A stretch of 64,000 nt of DNA, from NCBI GenBank assembly GCA_002118135.1, contig BDIU01000177.1, positions 248,001 through 312,000 of the forward strand, read 5' to 3'. The translations under genes were made by a program, and so were the position numbers. Source of the stretch: Trebouxia sp. TZW2008 (lineage: Eukaryota > Chlorophyta > Trebouxiophyceae > Trebouxiales > Trebouxiaceae). Each line of letters starts with the position of its first letter. The stretch's first letter is position 1. Under the pieces are notes generated by a model that was given only the letters and a program-made list of their open reading frames with translations, was not told where the DNA came from and did not search any database. Of the stretch, positions 36,701 through 44,210 are shown piece by piece.

Positions 36701-39700
36701 AGTTCCCAGCAACTGCAGGTAGTGATGCAATGTGTGGCAGGCCCACAAGTAGTCAGCCAAAAAGCTCATGGCTAGCCTATCTGATGCCTGATGTTGCTGC
36801 TGTAGCTGCAGGCTGCTTCAGGATCCCTGTAGAAGTTTCAGAATCTGCCCACAACAAAGAAGCATGCAACTCTGTCTTGTCACTCTCTCCCGCCCACATA
36901 GACTCAGAGAGCTGGCAATGTGGTGCAGGTGGCAAGCTTGCAAAGCCAGGTAACAGGGCTGCAACATACAGCCTTCACCCAGCAAGCACAGCTGGAGAGG
37001 CTGAACCAAGAAGCCCTTGCCCTAGGCCCTGCCTCAACACAGGATCAGTCTCCCCTGAGGCAGAGCACTGAGCATCAAAGGTGGCTTTGCCTTCTTTTTG
37101 CCTTTAGTCAAGCTACAGTTCCCTCTTGTTCAAGCTGGGGAGGTTCATGCATCAATACACTTGTACATACTCATGAAGGCTGAGGTGGATTCGATCAAAA
37201 GCAACATGTTCTGAACGTCTTCAAGATGCTACTGCCACCATTGGCAGTGGATGTCAAGATACATTGTGTTGATTATATCATACCAAGCTTACAATGTTGT
37301 TTTGGAGAAATGCCCTGCAGATCAGTACAGCTAATCATCATGACAGTGCATTGAGGTGGCCCATGAGTCTGCCCAACATACAAATGTGGCAGAATGCAAG
37401 CATGAGGCTGCATCCACTGTGACATCTGAGTCTGAGCTGCAGGTCAGGTCTGCAAGGGCAGATAAGCAGTCTGAAATCCCAGTTGAGCCCGTAGCAACGC
37501 GCAACAACAGATCTGCAAGTTCAAGTGGTGCGCCTCAACTGCTGATGCACAGATTCAATTGCAAGCTTGCACGCAAGCTGCAGATTAAGTCTGCAAGGCC
37601 AGATGACCAGCTTAGAGTCCCAGCTGAGCCAATCACAGCGCACAGCGGCAGATCTGCAGCTGCACTGCAGGGCCCTTGACTTCTGTTTCAAGTGCTGTTG
37701 CACAGACGCAACCACACACCTGCACCAAATCTGATAGTCACAATGCAAGCTGCAGGCCAAGTCTGCAAGGACAGATGAGCAGTCTGGAGTCCCAGCTGAG
37801 CCAGTCACAGCGCACAGCGGCAGATCTGCAGCTGCAAGTGGTGCGCCTGGAGGCGGAGCGCAGGCAGCTGGAGCAGGCCTTGCAAGGAGCCCATGCTGAG
37901 ATCAAGTCCCTCAGAAGCTCTGCTGGGTGAGCAGTGTTTGCTGTTTTCTGTGTTGTCATCTTTGTGTTTTATGTTAGCTTTGTTGCTGGCAATTTTGTTT
38001 GAGTCAGAAACGGCAGCTGGGGCAGGCCCTGCAGGAAGCTCACGCTGAGATCAAGACCCTGCACACCTCTGCTGGGCGAGCTATGGGTCAATTGTCTTGA
38101 AACTCATCTTTGGATTGAACATGCTGATTGCAACAATCTCTGTTTGCGATGCGTGCTTTGCGTCAAAAGGTTGCCACAGCCACTTTAGAAGCTTTCTTGG
38201 ACAGTCTTACAGCAAAGATTGTTGTCTTGAGCGAGCATACTCAATGCAGGCACCTTAAACATGCATGGTATTGCAGTGAGCACTGAGACTTTGTGACTGT
38301 GTGCAGGCAGCAATTAGGCAGCAGCCTGCTGGAGATGGCCACCGCCAGCACAGCAGACCTGCAGGATGCTTTGCAGAAGGTGACCGCAGAGCTGGAAGAC
38401 GCCAACAGGGAACTGCATGACCTGCGTGAGGTACTGCTTTATTCATACTCAGTTGATGCATGTCATCAGCTTGGTTTACAGGCCTGTTGATTTTGGCACA
38501 AGGGAGCTGCGTGACCTGCGCAAGGCACTGCTCATCCTTTCATCTTCAGTACACCATCTGCCTTCAGCCTACATCAAAGTCCTTGTGTCTCCTGCATGTG
38601 ACCTGAGGCAGGGCATGCATCCAACCATAGCCTTTCATGCAGTGTACAATACATGCAATCTGGTCGGCTGTACACGTTTATGCTTGCCACCTATGCACTG
38701 CTGCGCTGTATGTCTACATGTTCATGGCCCGAACAGCATCAGGCAGCATAAAGTTCTGTTGTTGAGGCACAAGTGTCAACACAATCGTTTTACCAGTCTT
38801 TGAGCTGTCAAACTGTGCGTTTGTTGCATTTTGCAAAGGGCATGACTGGCTTATTGCAGGAGGATCAGCATGATCTGATCGCCAAGCTGGACCTGCAGAG
38901 GCTCAGCTGCAAAGGGCCAAGTGGTCCAGCAACCCAGACACCTTGTCATCATCTTGATTGTCATGAATCTTGTTTGCAGGAAAGCCAGCATGCCATTAAT
39001 CTGACTGCCAGGCTGGTCTGGAGAAAGCTCAGCTGCAAAGGGCCAAAAGGTCCAGCAGCCCAGATACCATTGCTGCCAAAGGCCTGTCATACTTTGTCAA
39101 CACTGTGACTGTTTTCAATGATGTTTGCAGGAGAATCAGCATGCCATGGATCTGATTGCCAAGCTGGATCTTGAGAAAGCTCAGCTGCAAAGGGCCAAAA
39201 GGTCCAGCAGCCCAGATACCATTGCTGCCAAAGGCCTGTCACCTGGCAAGAGCCTGTTCAAGGCTTTTGAGCCAGACAGTGACAGCACCATTGTGGCAGA
39301 ACTGCAAAGCCAGCTTGAGCAAGAGAAGACTCATAGACAAAGGGTATGCCTACATGGCATGGACTCAAACTAAGCTGCTTCTAATGTGTTATACATTTGC
39401 AAACAGGTCTGTGTCTTTGGACAGAGTTGTTAGGAAGTAGTTCATTGCTTCTGTATGCACCTAGCTGGGTCATAGAGCCTCATGGGAATGCATGTAAATG
39501 GTGATGCTGGAATAAGTCAAGGTTCTGCTGGCTTGCTGGCTTTGCCTTTGCGTGCTGGCTTTCTCAAGACAGCTTGCCAAGTTCACGAAAGTCAATTTTT
39601 GTTTGAAGGATACCTCCTGCAAGGCCAAGGCTACAGGCAGCCTTAGGCTCCTCAAGCCTGTGGTCTTGACAGCTAGATGTGAATCTGCAGGCTGAGCGTG

Positions 39701-39777
39701 ACTTCAATGATTTGGTTGAATCGGTGGAGGCAATGCAGCTTGGAGCAGGCATGAGTGATGTGCGGACCCATAAATAG
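21722..39777 (+). CDS. BLD10: Centriole cartwheel protein CEP135/BLD10
   Basis: CEP135/Bld10p is a coiled-coil protein of the centriole and basal-body cartwheel, needed to build flagella. Exons: 21722-21913, 21985-22246, 22502-22571, 22745-22823, 22924-23058, 23255-23356, 23919-24068, 24425-24544, 25090-25326, 26226-26399, 27038-27220, 27889-28044, 28897-29015, 29462-29558, 30072-30245, 30887-31056, 31508-31667, 32433-32549, 32849-32973, 33313-33427, 33644-33765, 34156-34264, 34696-34863, 35201-35317, 35814-35927, 36429-36590, 36929-37080, 37756-37926, 38307-38430, 39131-39343, 39691-39777. They join in phase to about 1491 aa, close to Chlamydomonas Bld10p. Diagnostic: N-terminal APLVEKLVTDLLHTTDSYRD, FKNETNEGIILQLNSQVDFM, DLEVLVKENQVVN, DDWHAELRNTRSKLAQ, and MNQYVMDLQ. 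The rest is heptad coiled coil. Two introns use GC donors (25327, 36591). A short extra exon near 36698 cannot be excluded. Confidence 0.9.
23659..23845 (+). repeat. Two in-frame 57-nt copies of the BLD10 exon-7 start
   Basis: 23659-23715 and 23789-23845 match the first 57 nt of exon 7 (23919). They encode AETNLRGAVEENNGITQEI and AELNLRGAVEENSSITQEI. Each has a CAG acceptor in front, a GTCAGT donor directly behind and 19 whole codons, so each could be spliced as a cassette exon without shifting frame. In exon 7 the same point reads GCCACC and continues. Confidence 0.85.
24727..24973 (+). repeat. Two in-frame 69-nt copies of the BLD10 exon-9 start
   Basis: 24727-24795 and 24905-24973 match the first 69 nt of exon 9 (25090): DEARQLQSLLDRS followed by HHDSLQRQ. 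They have TTTCAG and CCTCAG acceptors and CAG|GTCAC donors. Each is 23 codons with no stop, so inclusion would keep the frame and roughly the heptad rhythm. Confidence 0.85.
25770..26130 (+). repeat. Two decayed copies of BLD10 exon 10
   Basis: Copies near 25788 and 26012 match the exon at 26226 (LAELRQKLEEVQC, DHLAKVDLES, HRLHDDTSRLEK). Substitutions and lost sites have degraded them. Unit spacing is about 215 bp. Confidence 0.8.
26700..26945 (+). repeat. Decayed copies of the BLD10 exon-11 start
   Basis: Near 26728 and 26915 the sequence repeats the region around the exon-11 start at 27038 (GCAGTTCAGGC, then GTGCCAGTGCAGCCCTACA). The first copy is the longer. Neither keeps an open frame through the exon. 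Confidence 0.7.
27660..27800 (+). repeat. Decayed copy of BLD10 exon 12
   Basis: From 27667 it reads IQMLTTEKEVLKESAAAANA, nearly the start of the real exon at 27889 (VQMLTSEKEVLEESAAVANA). Similarity stops after about 85 nt. Confidence 0.8.
28560..28835 (+). repeat. Two tandem copies of the BLD10 exon-13 region, about 165-bp unit
   Basis: Copies starting near 28563 and 28723 match the exon at 28897 (VREYMDTMTKADGEASRAQA). The second copy also starts with CAG|GTAAGAGAG. Both are followed by the same intron segment (TTCAGCCCTTTGCGCCTGCTGTA). Confidence 0.85.
29055..29108 (+). repeat. (GATT)n microsatellite in a BLD10 intron
   Basis: About twelve slightly interrupted GATT units just downstream of exon 13. 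Confidence 0.9.
30343..30426 (+). repeat. In-frame 84-nt copy of the BLD10 exon-15 end
   Basis: The copy encodes GSSAQQSSQGMRAIEQRTAA and then LQRQMRVK. That matches the end of exon 15 (ending 30245). It is flanked by a GCCAG acceptor and a GTAGCT donor and is 28 whole codons. It lies downstream of the real exon, as expected for a duplication across the donor. Confidence 0.8.
31348..31430 (+). repeat. Copy of the BLD10 exon-17 start
   Basis: Reads SEQERLKHRARQAEDQLTGL after a TGCAG acceptor, identical in protein to the real exon at 31508, then diverges. No useful donor follows at the point of divergence. Confidence 0.85.
32128..32400 (+). repeat. Two decayed copies of the BLD10 exon-18 start
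   Basis: Near 32129 and 32326 the sequence repeats GCAGAG-GATGTCCACTGAAGCC-like DNA and the AELQS/DLQA coding block of the exon at 32433. The second copy is strongly diverged. Confidence 0.75.
32661..32785 (+). repeat. TATGC/CATGC pentanucleotide microsatellite
   Basis: About 25 units of GCTAT, GCCAT, GCAAT and GCTAC in one BLD10 intron, with a higher-order pattern (CTATGCCATGCAATG) repeated. The end drifts to GCTAC. Confidence 0.95.
34553..34640 (+). repeat. Decayed copy of the BLD10 exon-23 start
   Basis: After a TTTGCAG acceptor it matches the exon at 34696 in CTGCAGAGTGC and in ATGGAGAGGGAGCTAGTGGC. It then falls apart. Confidence 0.75.
37430..37690 (+). repeat. Two decayed copies of the BLD10 exon-29 start
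   Basis: Copies near 37440 and 37582 repeat the exon start at 37756 (CTGCAAG, AGTCCCAGCTGAGCC, CAGCGCACAGCGGCAGATCTG). Both carry frame-changing substitutions. A separate copy of the exon end lies at about 38010-38080, downstream of the real exon. Confidence 0.75.
38860..39070 (+). repeat. Two decayed copies of the BLD10 exon-31 start
   Basis: Copies near 38861 and 38981 match the exon at 39131 (ENQHAMDLIAKLDLEKAQLQ). The coding frame is shifted after AAGCTGGAC in the first copy. Spacing is about 120-150 bp. Confidence 0.8.
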
Positions 39778-40064
39778 ATTTTGGAGGCAATATGTGATTC
39801 AAATGCAACTGTCGTTGCTGTTGCTAGCGCTGTTACTGCCAGACAGTGTGGTTGTATACTGATCCTGTCAAACATTTTGTGGCAATTTGCATGTAATCAC
39901 CTGCTTTCAACATGTAAACAGGTTGCCCGTCAATGTTTGTGGCCTTGTTCTCAATGCATACGTATGCATGTTGAATTGACATCCGACAAAGTTCATAGGG
40001 ATTTTTTTACGCCAGTAGGTTGCAGTGAAGCCTCTTCACACACAGATCTCAGCTTTCCGCTCAA

Positions 40065-40970
40065 ATGCTGATCAGATCACATGTGTTGATTTGGTGCTAC
40101 CGTACGTCCTCGAATTGGCCCAATCTCAATTGCCTGTACTTGGCAAGTGACAACATGAACCCTGTGGCCGTAAAGCAGTTGGCGAAAGCACATCCGCTCA
40201 TCCTAAACATTGATTCCTGCGAGGAGAAGACACCGCTCGAGGCTAAGCTTGCTTGGCAACTGTCAGAAGCACCATATGTGTCCCACGGCAGCGCCTCCCT
40301 ATCAAGTGCAGCGTTTGAGTTTGCTGCAATCAAGGATCATGCTGCATTAAGCATTGAGCCAAAGCTGCTGTTGCAACACCTGGACAGATGCGACCTGGGT
40401 ATCACCCCATTGTCTACCTTGCCCTCAGTCAACTGGCCAGGGCTTCTGGTCCTTGACTTGTCTAGCAACAGCTTGGACCTTGCTGCAGTGTCGTGTGTGG
40501 CAGGCGCTTACTTGCCGCAGCTAGAACATCTCAGCTTGTGTGACACAGGTCTTGATGCTGAGGGCGTTTGCATCATGGTCAGTCAGCCATTAGGACATTG
40601 GGAACATCTTTTAAGCCTTGACCTCTCCTCCAATCAGCTAGACACTCAGGCTTTGCAATACCTGGTGGAGGGTGAATGGACATCACTCGTTGAATTGTAT
40701 CTAATGAGCAATCAGCTGGCTGCTGACAGTGTCTCCCATCTAGTGAAGGGCAACTGGGCAGAGCTCAGCACGCTGTCATTGGACAGTTGTGGCTTCAATG
40801 AGCACAGTGCCGCAGTGCTTGGCCTAGCTGACACAGAATGGAAATCAGATCTTTGGGACTGTGGCCAGCAGACAAGGAATTTAAACATAATCTCACGAAA
40901 CAGACCACATATGGTTGTAGCAGGCACTGTATTGTGGCCCAAGCTGCGCACAATGTGCGCATGGTTGTGA
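40065..40970 (+). CDS. Leucine-rich repeat protein, single exon
   Basis: A 301-aa frame begins with ATG, and an in-frame stop lies at 40026. It contains five or more LRR units of about 25-28 residues: LLVLDLSSNSLDLAAVSCV, LEHLSLCDTGLDAEGV, LLSLDLSSNQLDTQALQYLV, LVELYLMSNQLAADSVSHLV and LSTLSLDSCGFNEHSAAV. The pattern resembles the LRR subfamily common in algae and in bacterial GALA proteins. There is no signal peptide or membrane segment, so a cytosolic scaffold or adaptor is likely. It is intronless, unlike most neighbours, and ends about 30 residues after the last clear repeat. An upstream exon cannot be excluded. A function is not assigned. Confidence 0.75.
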   Translation: MLIRSHVLIWCYRTSSNWPNLNCLYLASDNMNPVAVKQLAKAHPLILNIDSCEEKTPLEAKLAWQLSEAPYVSHGSASLSSAAFEFAAIKDHAALSIEPKLLLQHLDRCDLGITPLSTLPSVNWPGLLVLDLSSNSLDLAAVSCVAGAYLPQLEHLSLCDTGLDAEGVCIMVSQPLGHWEHLLSLDLSSNQLDTQALQYLVEGEWTSLVELYLMSNQLAADSVSHLVKGNWAELSTLSLDSCGFNEHSAAVLGLADTEWKSDLWDCGQQTRNLNIISRNRPHMVVAGTVLWPKLRTMCAWL

Positions 40971-41915
40971 TTGGGCATTGCAACTTGCCTCTGACTCGCA
41001 ATGAAAGCTTGAGCTAACAATTGTGCTGATGATATATCTGTACACATACATGGTATGCGTTGTGCACATGACAAGTTTGGGAACATTGCTGCTTTTGCTC
41101 TGTAGATCTGTGCATATTTGAGGATAACATGCAGCGCTGTCTGCATGGCATCACCAAGAAGGCAAGTTCCGAACTTGCAATGAGTCATTGCGCACAACCT
41201 GAATGGTAGGTGCATCTTTAAGTAACACATCGAGGTTGTAAGGCATCTTCCGCTGCTTGCATGGTTTGTCGCGCGCTGTACATGCATAGCCAGGCATCTG
41301 TTGCGTTGTTCGTAATCTTGGCGTGTTTGCATGTTTTCAAAATTTGCACTGATGTATAGACAGCTTATGCATGTTGAAATTAATCGAAAATTTAGCTGTG
41401 TGACAATACAGCCTTGCCAAGTAGGCAGCATGCTTTTGGGATGCACGCATACAGAACACGGGGATCTGATCAGTAACATCCTCAAAAGCTCTGATTGTTA
41501 TTGAATCACTGTACGCAATGTCATATTGGAATTTACCACAATTTGCAAATGCAACGCTGACTGCTGCTTCTGTACGCGCCATCATAACAGTGCCTGAGCA
41601 GTCATCTCTGGCGTTGGCATCAAGCACTGAAGGCTACGCATATGGTGTACACATGTCATAATCTGACAGCAATTCAAACTCTGTCTGGCAAACAAAACAC
41701 CTTTTTGGTCATGACAGTCATGATCGTAAACAAAAGCACTGGCACCAAAAAGGTGATGATGTACAAGTTGCAGGCCTTGAACAATGCGTATGCCAAGGGC
41801 AGCAGAGCATATTTCTGCAAGCTTCAAGCAGGGCATGCATTGTGATGCATACAGCCTGGTCTACCACTGACTGGACTTTTTGACTTGGACAGCTTCCAAA
41901 AATGATTTATTTGTA
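40971..41915. other. Intergenic after the LRR gene
   Basis: Contains the 3' flanks of the LRR gene (+) and of UTP23 (-). Overlapping open frames on the minus strand have no family motifs. No RNA gene or repeat was recognised. Confidence 0.45.
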
Positions 41916-43775
41916 TCATATTGAATGCACTGGGGTCTGGCCAGCATCCCCTGATGGCTCAGCAGTCTTTCTACGTTTCCTGGCTCTTTTCACTTTTGGC
42001 TCTGCAAGTGATGCAGTCTCTTGAGGTGCGGATTCAGTCAGCTTTCGCTTCTTCTTCTTCTTTGCAGCCATTGGGTTTGGCCCTTTTGCTTTGTTGTGTC
42101 TATAGATTGAGGTGTTGATGTCTGGCTTGGCATGACGCCTGGCATCAACTACCTCTTTGAGAACCTGAGACTTTAGATCTTGTCTTTGCAGACCCTGCTG
42201 ATCCTCTGCAGCCTGCATTAACGAACATGAACGCTCATTCATTCCTGCACTAGTCAGTCATCTGTTCAATCAAACAAGCATGCAAGACAGGCTCAGCAAG
42301 CCCATCTAGGTACCACTGCAGCAGTTGAAAAGCAGCACTCAACATGTTTGTCGTCAATAGTAAACAAAGTGTACTGCTGAGCAACATCATGATAATCCCA
42401 GATTACATATCCTCTCTGTGTCTCCAGTGACATCAGATGTAATGTGTGCAGGCGACGTGATTTGAGGTGTGCGGCACATGGGCCCAATTTGCTGCAGGCA
42501 TTTTGAAAAGACAGAAAACAAGTGCTACAGCTTCTCTTTGTAAGGACACTAGATGTGAGGACATTCTCAATGTAAGGACAATGCAATTGGTAACAAATTA
42601 GAGTATCCTGACTGCAGTGGCCTCTCTGAGTAAAAACAACTCAGTGTCAGTACAACAAAAGCAGTCGTTACAAAGAAAAGTCACTGTCCACAAATCTCGA
42701 ACTTGCCTGATTTATGAGCTGCTCTTGCTTGTCGGATGGCTGCTCAAGGTGCAAACCATTCACAGAAACAAACATCGAAGCCCCTGCAGGAATTTTGGAA
42801 ATGTCTTTTCTCAGCTGCTTGTCCTGTGTTCCCACGAAAAAGTGGCCTGCATTGTCACCACCTACAGCAAAGCATGGTGTCAGTAAGCAGCAATCTGCAA
42901 CTACGAATTACAAATACCTTTTCCACATAGAGAGAAAGAGAGAGAACAGAGAGAACAGAGAGATGCAAATACAATTATCACATAAAGAGGAAGAAGAAAA
43001 CACAGCAACACAAATACATGCATACCAACAAGTGATCTCAGGCACTGTGTAGCTGGCTGCGTCTGATCATCATGTCCACACTTGTATAGCTGAATCTTCT
43101 TGCATGCCTTGTATGTCTCTGCAGCACATGCAGTGTAAGGCATCAGCTAAGAGCTTGAGAGGTTTGAGCTGAGGTATCCAGTTACATTCTTTTGTAAAGA
43201 CACTGATGTAGAGAAAACTCTTGACGTAAGAAGAATGCAATTGAAATTTGCTGACTGCATTCTGGCTGCAATGGCACCTCTCAGCAAGGAGAATCCAATG
43301 TAGGGACAAGTTTCTTGTCAACCAAAGCAGTTGAGGGGAAGACATTATGGTGTCATACGAGAGGCTCCTACCTTCATAGTCCTTGCCAAGGGCTTTGATT
43401 TCGTGCATGACGCATTGTGTTGTGAACAGACGCACTTGGCCTCCAAGCAGTCCCGCAACAAGATCTGTGGCCTCTTTCAAACTGCAAGCACGGTCCAGAT
43501 CACCATCTGCTGACACAACGAACTGATGCCTAGCTGCAGCAGCGACTCAGACAAGTAGCTTGGCTTACTTTGCTTGTAATAACGCGTGAACGAAGCTGCT
43601 ATCCAGCACTACCTGCATGACGCGCTTATGCATTCGCTACGACATCTGTTGCCTACGATTGTTTGGCAAGGGCTAACGAAGAACCCGCGCGTACCTTAAA
43701 CGGCTCCCGAAAACCGTGGTGAATCTTGTAAAATTTGACGGCTCGCCGTGTGTGCTTATGCTTCTTCCGTCGCAT
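41916..43775 (-). CDS. UTP23: rRNA-processing protein UTP23 (PIN-like, SSU processome)
   Basis: UTP23 is a nucleolar PIN-like protein that binds snR30/U17 and acts in early 18S rRNA processing. Exons in order: 43775-43695, 43612-43569, 43481-43372, 43118-43026, 42861-42707 and 42212-41916. Phases agree, giving 259 aa. Hallmarks are the basic start MRRKKHKHTRRAVKFYKIHH with GFREPFK, then VLDSSFVHALLQ, LFTTQCVMHEIKALGKDYEG, CLRSLVGGDNAGHFFVGTQD and the Lys-rich tail with KAKGPNPMAAKKKKK. Asp in LDSSF and in GTQD fit PIN acidic positions, and a Cys/His set (CKKIQLYKCGHD) fits the UTP23 zinc site. The intron after 42707 has a GC donor (CAG|GCAAGT). For exon 3 the acceptor at 43482 was chosen because it restores the normal family spacing. 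Confidence 0.93.
42536..42675 (+). mobile_element. MITE-like repeat, copy 4, 140 bp
   Basis: Begins CTTTGTAAGGACAC and ends GTCGTTACAAAG, giving an 8-bp perfect terminal inverted repeat (CTTTGTAA/TTACAAAG). The interior has GGACATTCTCAATGTAAGG and CTGACTGCAGTGGCCTCT. It lies in the last UTP23 intron and is the best-defined copy. Confidence 0.8.
42925..42965 (+). repeat. Purine (AG)n-rich microsatellite
   Basis: AGAGAGAAAGAGAGAGAAC followed by further AGAGA and ACAGAG units in a UTP23 intron. Confidence 0.85.
43189..43334 (+). mobile_element. MITE-like repeat, copy 5 (diverged)
   Basis: Starts TTTTGTAAAGACACTGATG and contains AAGAATGCAATTG, TGACTGCATTCTGGCTGCAA and GAATCCAATGTAGGGACAAG, ending AAAGCAGTTG. 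It sits in a UTP23 intron about 510 bp from copy 4. Confidence 0.65.
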
Positions 43776-44210
43776 GTTGACACTTCACTGATGACAAGAT
43801 CGCTATCAATTGCTTTCATCCGCGCAGCTGCAGGTGCAGCGCAAATCAACCAGACCACAGCATGAAAGCTGCCGCTCGAGTCACGCTTGCCGTAAGTAGT
43901 TGCCGTGCAAGCACTCTCGATGTCGAGGCTGACCTCTTCATGCGAGTGTCATTGCTTACGCCAGACGCGCCTAGCATGTGCCGTAGGTGCACAATTGCCG
44001 CGCGCACAGACTCTCGACAGTGTTCTTGCGCCTCCAGCGATTGGCGTCTCCGCACATTCGCTCGTATCGGCCGACACACCTCTATCGATAAGCTGATGTG
44101 AATGTTCGCGCAGCATGCAATGGACGCAGATTCGTCGAATACATTCGCATGATGCCGTCAAGCGTGTTATGTCACTCGTCAGAGCAAGCTCGCATAGCTG
44201 AGAGTCGGCA
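43776..44210. promoter_or_regulatory. Divergent promoter region, UTP23 and M14 carboxypeptidase
   Basis: 435 bp separate the two divergent start codons. CG-containing words look more frequent here than in the adjacent introns. Short open frames in it show no family match. Confidence 0.45.

Noticed and set aside
40712..41485. Minus-strand open frame of 257 codons
   Set aside because: It overlaps the LRR gene antisense, has no family motif, and is rich in Cys, His and Met as expected from antisense of Ser/Leu-rich coding and TGCA-rich DNA.
43482..43529. Longer UTP23 exon 3 using an upstream acceptor (start 43529)
   Set aside because: It is in phase but adds about 16 residues absent from the family. 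The acceptor at 43482 restores family spacing, so the shorter exon was used.
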